Source: Nocardioides anomalus (GTDB lineage Bacteria; Actinomycetota; Actinomycetes; Propionibacteriales; Nocardioidaceae). From it: 64,000 bases of DNA. Position 1 is the first letter of the stretch, and each line of letters begins with the position of its first letter. A program made the translations under genes and the position numbers. The stretch spans positions 3,224,001-3,288,000 of the forward strand of contig NZ_CP049257.1 in the NCBI RefSeq assembly GCF_011046535.1. The letters are read 5' to 3'. The notes beneath the pieces were generated by a model. The model worked only from the letters and a program-made list of their open reading frames with translations, was not told the DNA's origin and ran no database searches. Positions 59,048 to 64,000 of the stretch are shown piece after piece.

Positions 59048-59090
59048 GCAGTCCGGCGGTGTGACGGCGTCCACGACGCCCTTCGGCACC

Positions 59091-59363
59091 TTAGTCCCGC
59101 GCTTCGGCGCCCAGGGAGTCGCGGGTGGTCGACGTGACGCAGAACACGACCACGTCCGCGCCGAGCCCTGCGGCCGCGTCCGCGCCCAGCTCGGCATCCT
59201 CGACGGCGACCACGTCGACGTCCTCCTGGACCGCCACGGCGACGAGCGCGTCGACCGTGACCGCCGCCGGCAGCACGACGACCTCGTGCCCGCGGTCGCG
59301 CAGCCGGCGCGCACCGGTCTGGACGTCACCGCAGTAGAGGAGGCGAACGCCGGACGGGGACAC
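59091..59363 (-). CDS. small orphan cobalamin-binding-fold protein
   Basis: Protein of 90 residues resembling the C-terminal B12-binding domain of acyl-CoA mutases: the strand-helix pattern LLYCGDVQTGARRLRDRGHEVVVLP, then VDALVAVAVQEDVDVVAVED. The cobalt-ligating DxHxxG is replaced by DVQTG with no His, so it probably does not bind B12 in the base-off manner. GTG 59363. It lies on the same strand 93 nt upstream of sucC. A real gene is likely from its conserved family pattern; function unknown. Confidence 0.65.
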   Translation of the reverse strand: MSPSGVRLLYCGDVQTGARRLRDRGHEVVVLPAAVTVDALVAVAVQEDVDVVAVEDAELGADAAAGLGADVVVFCVTSTTRDSLGAEARD

Positions 59364-59422
59364 GTCCGGCAGTCGACCATGGGGGCGACCCCACGTTCCA
59401 CAAGCACGCCCACACGGATTTC

Positions 59423-59448
59423 GGACGCCCCTCGGCGTCCGCTATGGT
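59423..59448 (+). promoter_or_regulatory. hairpin plus -10 element before the M23 peptidase gene
   Basis: GGACGCC-CCTC-GGCGTCC forms a perfect 7-bp stem (59423-59440), followed after two bases by TATGGT (59443-59448), a good TANNNT -10. This puts the start of transcription near 59455 and argues against the ATG at 59444 as a start codon. Confidence 0.4.
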
Positions 59449-59491
59449 CGTGCGCGCTGTTCCTGTCGTCGGCGTGGGGGGTCCCTTCACT

Positions 59492-60571
59492 GTGCTTGAG
59501 CCTCGGCTCCTGGACGCGGCTGACGCGACCCCTCGGGGCCGCCGCTGCGCCGACGTACCCGTCGACCACGTCGCCGTGCCGGAGACCTCGACGTACGTCG
59601 GGCGCCGCCGGGCGGCAGCACCGGAGCCGACCGCTCTCGACACGGGCACCATCGAGCGGGTCCTGAGCGAGCTGGAGCCGGCCGACCAGACGACGTCGTT
59701 CGAGCACGAGCCGACCGCGCAGCTGCCGATGCTGCGGGCCGAGCCCACGACGACCACCTCCACGCACGGCGGCGGCGGCAAGCGCCGCGCCACCCGCACC
59801 AGCGGTCGCGGCCCCCTCTTCAAGGGCCTGCCGTCGGCGCCGGTCCTGCTCGGGATCGCCGCGCTCGCGCTCTCCGTCGGCGGCGCCGTCACCGTGGGTG
59901 ACCCGCAGCCCGCCTCGACCGGCACCACCACCGCGGTGCCCCACGCGGCCTCCGCGCTGGGCGGCACCGGTGGCCAGGGCCAGGTCCTCAGCCGCGGCGG
60001 CGGCAGCGTCACCCGCGACTCCTCCCGCGACGCCCAGGCCGACGCCGCCGGCGCCCAGCTCAAGGACGCCGCCGAGGCGCTGGCCCAGCAGCGCGACGGG
60101 GCCCTGAAGGACCTGGCCAACAAGACCGAGAGCTACGCCAAGGTCATCGCGAAGGACAACTGGGGCTACCCGCTGGAGCCGGTCATCCTGACGGCCCGCT
60201 TCGGCCAGTACGGCCTCTGGTCGAGCTACCACACCGGCCTGGACTTCAACGGCGAGACCGGCGACCAGATCCACGCCATCGCCAACGGCACCGTGATCTC
60301 CGCGCAGTACGACGGCTCCTACGGCAACAAGACCGTGGTGCAGCTCGAGGACGGCACCGAGCTCTGGTACTGCCACCAGTCGGCGTTCCTGGTCTCCCCC
60401 GGCGACACCATCACCCGCGGCGAGGTCATCGGCCTGGTCGGCGCCACCGGCCACGTGACCGGCTCGCACCTGCACGTCGAGGTCCGCCCCGGCGGCGGTG
60501 ACCCGGTCGACCCCTACCCGGCCATGCAGCAGCACGGCCTGTTCCTCGGCTCCGAGGCCCAGCCGGGCTGA
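59492..60571 (+). CDS. M23 family peptidase (LytM-type) with membrane helix
   Basis: Cell-wall endopeptidase or divisome-type factor of about 359 residues: cytoplasmic N-terminus to about 110, one membrane helix (VLLGIAALALSVGGAVTV), a coiled-coil-like stretch rich in Gln/Asp/Ala, and an M23 domain with SYHTGLDFNG, the HxxxD zinc motif, and GSHLHVEVR near the end. All M23 zinc ligands are visible, so activity is plausible. GTG 59492 has GGGGGGT upstream; the alternative ATG 59444 lies within a probable -10 element. Confidence 0.9.
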   Translation: MLEPRLLDAADATPRGRRCADVPVDHVAVPETSTYVGRRRAAAPEPTALDTGTIERVLSELEPADQTTSFEHEPTAQLPMLRAEPTTTTSTHGGGGKRRATRTSGRGPLFKGLPSAPVLLGIAALALSVGGAVTVGDPQPASTGTTTAVPHAASALGGTGGQGQVLSRGGGSVTRDSSRDAQADAAGAQLKDAAEALAQQRDGALKDLANKTESYAKVIAKDNWGYPLEPVILTARFGQYGLWSSYHTGLDFNGETGDQIHAIANGTVISAQYDGSYGNKTVVQLEDGTELWYCHQSAFLVSPGDTITRGEVIGLVGATGHVTGSHLHVEVRPGGGDPVDPYPAMQQHGLFLGSEAQPG

Positions 60572-60592
60572 TCGGCCCCTCGGTCGGGCCGA
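60572..60592. terminator. bidirectional hairpin between the M23 gene and sugar permease
   Basis: TCGGCCC (60572-60578) and GGGCCGA (60586-60592) form a perfect 7-bp stem with a 7-nt loop, immediately after the M23 stop and before the convergent stop at 60601. Confidence 0.55.
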
Positions 60593-60600
60593 CGGGCCGC

Positions 60601-61413
60601 CTAGCGCAGCCCGGAGGTCACGAACCCGCGCACGAAGAAGCGCTGGAAGACCAGGAACACCGCGAGCATCGGCGCCACGTTGATGAGCGCGAAGGCCATC
60701 GTCGCGGTGTAGTCCGGACCGTACTGGCCCTGCAGGTAGAGCAGCCCGATCGGCAGCGTGAACAGGTCGTTGTCCTTGAGCGCGATGAGCGGCCAGGCGA
60801 AGTCGTTCCACGACGACAGCAGCGACATGAAGAACAGCACCGCGACCAGCGGCTTGGCCAGGGGCAGGACCACCCGGGTGAACGTGCGCCACTCCCCCGC
60901 CCCGTCGAGGCGGGCGGCGTCGAGCAGGTCGCGCGGGATGCCCACGAAGTACTGCCGGCTCAGGAACACCCCCAGCGCCGAGGCCGAGGTCGGCAGGATC
61001 ACCGCCCAGTAGGTGCCGTAGAGGTGCAGCTCGGTGACCAGGCGGAACAGCGCGACCATGATGACCTGCACCGGCAGCACGAGCGTGCCGAGCAGGAGCA
61101 CGAACAGCGTGCTCGAGCCGCGGAAGCGCAGGTGCGCGAAGGCGTAGCCCGCGAGCAGGTTGGTCACGACGGTGAGCACCGCGGTGGACAGGGCGATGGC
61201 CACCGAGTTGCCGAACCACGTGGTGACGGGGAACGAGTCGAGGACCCTACGGAAGTTCTCCAGGGTGAGCGCGTCGGGCACGACCCCGACCCGGCCGGCC
61301 AGCAGGTCGCGGCGACTGGAGAGCGCGACCACGACCATCCAGTACAGCGGGAAGACGATGACCAGCCCGACCAGGGTCGCGGCGAGGGTGCGGACGACGA
61401 CGGCGAGCCTCAC
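60601..61413 (-). CDS. carbohydrate ABC transporter permease (MalG-like)
   Basis: Inner-membrane permease of 270 residues with six helices. The coupling loop is EWRTFTRVVLPLAKPLVAV with the preceding AARLDGAG (EAA motif). It partners with the MalF-like subunit whose stop overlaps its GTG start (GTGA). Sugar specificity is unknown. Last gene of the importer operon; no ATPase gene follows. Confidence 0.94.
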   Translation of the reverse strand: MRLAVVVRTLAATLVGLVIVFPLYWMVVVALSSRRDLLAGRVGVVPDALTLENFRRVLDSFPVTTWFGNSVAIALSTAVLTVVTNLLAGYAFAHLRFRGSSTLFVLLLGTLVLPVQVIMVALFRLVTELHLYGTYWAVILPTSASALGVFLSRQYFVGIPRDLLDAARLDGAGEWRTFTRVVLPLAKPLVAVLFFMSLLSSWNDFAWPLIALKDNDLFTLPIGLLYLQGQYGPDYTATMAFALINVAPMLAVFLVFQRFFVRGFVTSGLR

Positions 61414-62288
61414 TGGTCGGCGTCCCGTCCGCGGCCCAGGCGCCACTGCACGCCGGTGAAGGCCAGCGTGACGACGAGCAGCACCATGCCGAGCGCGGCG
61501 CCGTACCCCTGGTCGCGCTGGGCGAAGCCCTGGTCGTAGGCGTAGGTGACCAGCACCGAGGTGGCGTCGCGCGGGCCGCCGCCGGTGAGCACGAAGACCA
61601 CGTCGAAGACCTGGAAGGAGAAGATCACGTTGACCACGAGCAGGAAGAACGTCGCCGGGCGCAGCGCCGGCACGGTGACGTGCCGCAGCCGCTGCCACCA
61701 CGAGGCGCCGTCGAGCATCGCGGACTCGTGCAGCAGCGGGTCCACGCCCTGGAGCGCGGTCAGGTAGATCAGCATGTTGAACCCGACCCGCCACCACAGC
61801 GTCACCAGCACGACGGAGGCGAAGGCGGGCACGCTCCCGGACTGCCACGAGGCCTCGGGCAGGTGCAGGCTGCTCAACACGCTGTCCAGGACCCCGGTGT
61901 TCTCGTCGAAGAACAGCAGGCCGATGAGCGCCGTGGCCACGCCCGAGACCGCCATCGGCAGGATCAGCAGGCTGCGGAAGACCGGACGCGCCGGCAGCGC
62001 GGAGTCCAGCAGCAGCGCGGCGCCGAGCCCGCCGAGCATGGACAGCGGGGTGACCAGCGCGGTGAAGAGCACCGTGTTGCCCGCCGAGCGCCAGAACCGG
62101 TCGTCGCCGAGCAGCCGCGTGTAGTTGTCGAGGCCGACGAAGGTCCCCGAGCCGAAGCCGTCGGTGCGCTGCAGGCTGATGAGCAGCGCCCAGGCCAGAG
62201 GGACGAAGACGAACAGCCCGAGCAGGACCACCGACGGCCCGACGAACCCGTACGCCGCACGCGCCTCGACCCGCGCCGAGCTCCTCAT
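61410..62288 (-). CDS. carbohydrate ABC transporter permease (MalF-like)
   Basis: Permease of 292 residues with six helices and the EAA loop ESAMLDGASWWQRLRHVTVP. The N-terminus AYGFVGPSVVLLGLFVFVP is the usual opening of CUT1 family MalF/UgpA subunits. ATG 62288 shares one base with the stop of the binding-protein gene (TGATG). Confidence 0.94.
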   Translation of the reverse strand: MRSSARVEARAAYGFVGPSVVLLGLFVFVPLAWALLISLQRTDGFGSGTFVGLDNYTRLLGDDRFWRSAGNTVLFTALVTPLSMLGGLGAALLLDSALPARPVFRSLLILPMAVSGVATALIGLLFFDENTGVLDSVLSSLHLPEASWQSGSVPAFASVVLVTLWWRVGFNMLIYLTALQGVDPLLHESAMLDGASWWQRLRHVTVPALRPATFFLLVVNVIFSFQVFDVVFVLTGGGPRDATSVLVTYAYDQGFAQRDQGYGAALGMVLLVVTLAFTGVQWRLGRGRDADQ

Positions 62289-63589
62289 CAGGCGACGGCC
62301 TGCTGGATCCCGTCGCTCAGCCCCGCGATGGTGGTCTCCACGTCCTGCCCGCCGACGAACGCCGCCTCGAGCTGGTCCTGCAGCACGGCGATGATCTTCG
62401 ACATCGACGGCGAGGCGACCTGACCGGAGTCCTGGGCCTGCACCGTGCTGGCCTGGCCGACGAACACCGGTGACAGGTCCGGGCGGACGTCGAAGTCGAT
62501 GCCGTCCTCGACCAGGTCGGCCCGGGTCGGCAGCAGCGAGGCACCGGCGCAGAAGTCGCGCATCTGCTCGGCGTCGGTGACGTGGGCGAAGAACGCCGCG
62601 GCCAGCTCGGGGTCCGCGCCCTTGGTCGCGACCAGCGCGTTGCCGCCGAAGTCGCCACCCGCGCGCACGTCGCGCGGCGAGAACGTGGCGCCCCACTCGA
62701 AGTCGACGGTGGCGTCGGTGTCGGGGAGCAGGAACGCGCCGCCGAAGGTCATGGCCACGGTCTGGCCGTACCAGAGGTCGGCCGCGTAGGTCGTGGACTT
62801 CACCGACGAGTTCGGCGGCACCAGCCCCGCCGGGAAGAAGCCCTGGGTGAACTCGACCGCGGCCCGGCCGGCGTCGGAGTCGATCGCCGCGGTCGCGAGG
62901 TCGTCGCTGAGGAAGCGGCCGTCGGCCTCGAACAGCCAGCTCAGCCAGCGGGTGACGCCGTTGCCCTGCCAGTTGTAGGCGAAGGGGTACGTGTCGTCGG
63001 GCAGGGCCTGGCGCAGCTGCTGGGCCACCTGCTGGAACTCCTGCCAGGTCCACGCCTCGTCGAGCGTGGTGGGCACCGCGTCGATCCCGGCCGAGGACAG
63101 CAGGTCCTGGTTGTAGAGGATCACCGAGGTGTCGGTGTGGTGGGGCACGCCGAACGGCGACCCGCTGTTCTGCACCGCCGCCCACGCCTGCGGGGTGAAC
63201 CGGTCCGCGAACCCGGACTCCAGGTGCGAGCTGAGGTCGAGCAGCTGCCCGGCGCCGGCGTACGCCCCGAAGGTGTAGTACGGCACCCGGAACACGTCCG
63301 GCGGGTTCCCGGCCTGGATCTGAGCGTCGATGTTGGTGAACATCTGCTCGTAGGGCACCGCGTTGAGCTTCACCGTGGCGCCCGAGGACTTCTGGAACGA
63401 CTCGATCGCGGAGCGGAAGCCGGCCAGCTCGCTCTCGGTGCCCCAGGTCGTGAAGGTGAGCGTGCCGCTGGCCGTGCCCCCGTCGCCGTCGCTGTCGTCG
63501 TCGGAGCCGGTGAAGCCGCACGAGGAGAGCGCGGCGGCGCCGGCCAGGGCCGAGGTGGTGCCGAGGAGTCGGCGGCGGGACAGGTGCAT
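62288..63589 (-). CDS. carbohydrate-binding lipoprotein of ABC importer
   Basis: Extracytoplasmic binding protein of 433 residues, SBP_bac_1 (CUT1) family. The signal has a twin-arginine-like SRRRLLG followed by a lipobox LSSC. Typical segments: TLTFTTWGTESELAGF, AVPYEQMFTNIDAQIQAGNPPDV and AMTFGGAFLLP. ATG 63589 is fixed by AGGAAGG 6-9 nt upstream. First gene of the importer operon. Confidence 0.94.
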   Translation of the reverse strand: MHLSRRRLLGTTSALAGAAALSSCGFTGSDDDSDGDGGTASGTLTFTTWGTESELAGFRSAIESFQKSSGATVKLNAVPYEQMFTNIDAQIQAGNPPDVFRVPYYTFGAYAGAGQLLDLSSHLESGFADRFTPQAWAAVQNSGSPFGVPHHTDTSVILYNQDLLSSAGIDAVPTTLDEAWTWQEFQQVAQQLRQALPDDTYPFAYNWQGNGVTRWLSWLFEADGRFLSDDLATAAIDSDAGRAAVEFTQGFFPAGLVPPNSSVKSTTYAADLWYGQTVAMTFGGAFLLPDTDATVDFEWGATFSPRDVRAGGDFGGNALVATKGADPELAAAFFAHVTDAEQMRDFCAGASLLPTRADLVEDGIDFDVRPDLSPVFVGQASTVQAQDSGQVASPSMSKIIAVLQDQLEAAFVGGQDVETTIAGLSDGIQQAVA

Positions 63590-63634
63590 GGTCAGCCTTC
63601 CTGAGCGAGACGACCGAGCCGTCCCCGAGAGCGT

Positions 63635-63646
63635 CGTTGTGCAACG
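63635..63646. promoter_or_regulatory. candidate operator upstream of sugar importer
   Basis: CGTTGTGCAACG is a near-perfect palindrome (5-bp arms) 46 nt upstream of the binding-protein start, similar in style to LacI-family operators. No regulator gene is inside the window next to it. Confidence 0.35.
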
Positions 63647-63736
63647 TGTGCAGGTTCGTCCGCTGGACCTGGACAGTCTGCACCACTCACGGCGGCGTCG
63701 ACACCCCACTTCACCCGTGCGGGTGGTGGGCGACCC

Positions 63737-64000
63737 TCAGGCGGCCGGCCCCTCGAGCGCGGCGGTCGCCCCGACCTCCTCGGCCGGGGAGATGGCGAAG
63801 TTGTCGCGGAACAGCGCCGTCGGGTCGTAGCGGCGCTTGAGTGCGCGCAGCCGGGCCAGGTGCGCCGGCGGGAAGGCCCGCTCCACCCACAGCGGACCGG
63901 TGCCGGTCTCGAAGCTGAGGTAGCTGCCCGACAGGTGCGGGACCAGCCGCTCCCAGGCCGCGTCGAAGCCGGACCCGGCCCCGAACGCCGCCAGCGAGAA
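63737..64000 (-). CDS. FAD-binding oxidase, C-terminal part (BBE domain)
   Basis: The last 87 residues of a larger protein whose 5' part lies beyond the window. The ending ARLRALKRRYDPTALFRDNF is the berberine-bridge (BBE) domain motif of FAD-linked oxidases of the PCMH superfamily. Transcribed toward the sugar importer. Substrate unknown. Confidence 0.85.
   Translation of the reverse strand, partial: FSLAAFGAGSGFDAAWERLVPHLSGSYLSFETGTGPLWVERAFPPAHLARLRALKRRYDPTALFRDNFAISPAEEVGATAALEGPAA

Noticed and set aside
57072..59666. Plus-strand open frame spanning sucD, sucC and beyond
   Set aside because: Runs antisense across two clear genes and an intergenic region; an artefact of GC-rich third positions.

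Overview
This window is very GC-rich chromosomal DNA of an actinomycete, most likely a Nocardioides-like member of the Nocardioidaceae. That placement is inferred from GTG/TTG starts, many 4-nt start/stop overlaps, monomeric NADP-isocitrate dehydrogenase, DUF2510, DUF3017 and DUF6350 proteins, ScyD/ScyE-type secreted proteins, SigE-like ECF factors, and a mycobacterial-type plus a Corynebacterium-type succinate dehydrogenase. No rRNA, tRNA, CRISPR array or intact insertion sequence was seen.

Layout. 1-8.0 kb (minus strand): a nucleoside uptake and salvage operon, in transcription order BMP lipoprotein, double ABC ATPase, two permeases, cytidine deaminase, a cytochrome P450 and thymidine phosphorylase (cut by the window edge). 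8.2-12.8 kb: an M20 amidohydrolase and three tandem paralogous secreted ScyD/ScyE-like proteins. 13-17.8 kb: methylmalonyl-CoA mutase small and large subunits with the MeaB chaperone. 17.9-20.6 kb: a PAS-PAS-HisKA-HATPase-REC-HPt hybrid kinase. 20.6-28.5 kb: a DUF2510/nuclease-fold membrane protein and two different succinate dehydrogenases in divergent operons. 28.5-35 kb: an accessory segment with an inverted remnant of another sdhB, clusters of a short repeat, a frameshifted HEPN-like gene, a diguanylate cyclase, a decayed phosphoesterase, an NADP-binding oxidoreductase, an AraC regulator and an alpha/beta hydrolase. 35-41.7 kb: yihY, a 2H phosphoesterase, trpS, a GAF-PAS histidine kinase, a double GNAT protein and an MFS exporter. 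42-47.7 kb: icd, aquaporin, a lipoprotein and mdh. 47.7-52.7 kb: DUF6350-purN-purH-folD-DUF3017, with purN frameshifted. 52.8-56.9 kb: a sigma-factor/membrane-sensor fusion beside a normal ECF sigma factor and membrane partner. 56.9-60.6 kb: sucCD, an orphan B12-fold protein and an M23 peptidase. 60.6-63.6 kb: a carbohydrate ABC importer without its own ATPase. 63.7-64 kb: the C-terminus of an FAD oxidase.

Functionally the core is central carbon metabolism: methylmalonyl-CoA to succinyl-CoA (mutAB, meaB), succinyl-CoA to succinate (sucCD), succinate to fumarate (two SDHs), malate to oxaloacetate (mdh) and isocitrate to 2-oxoglutarate (icd), all within about 45 kb. The best candidates for new biology are the frameshifted HEPN-like gene among repeats at 28.8-31.7 kb, the cis-fused sigma/sensor protein at 52.8-54.8 kb, and the P450 embedded in the nucleoside operon.
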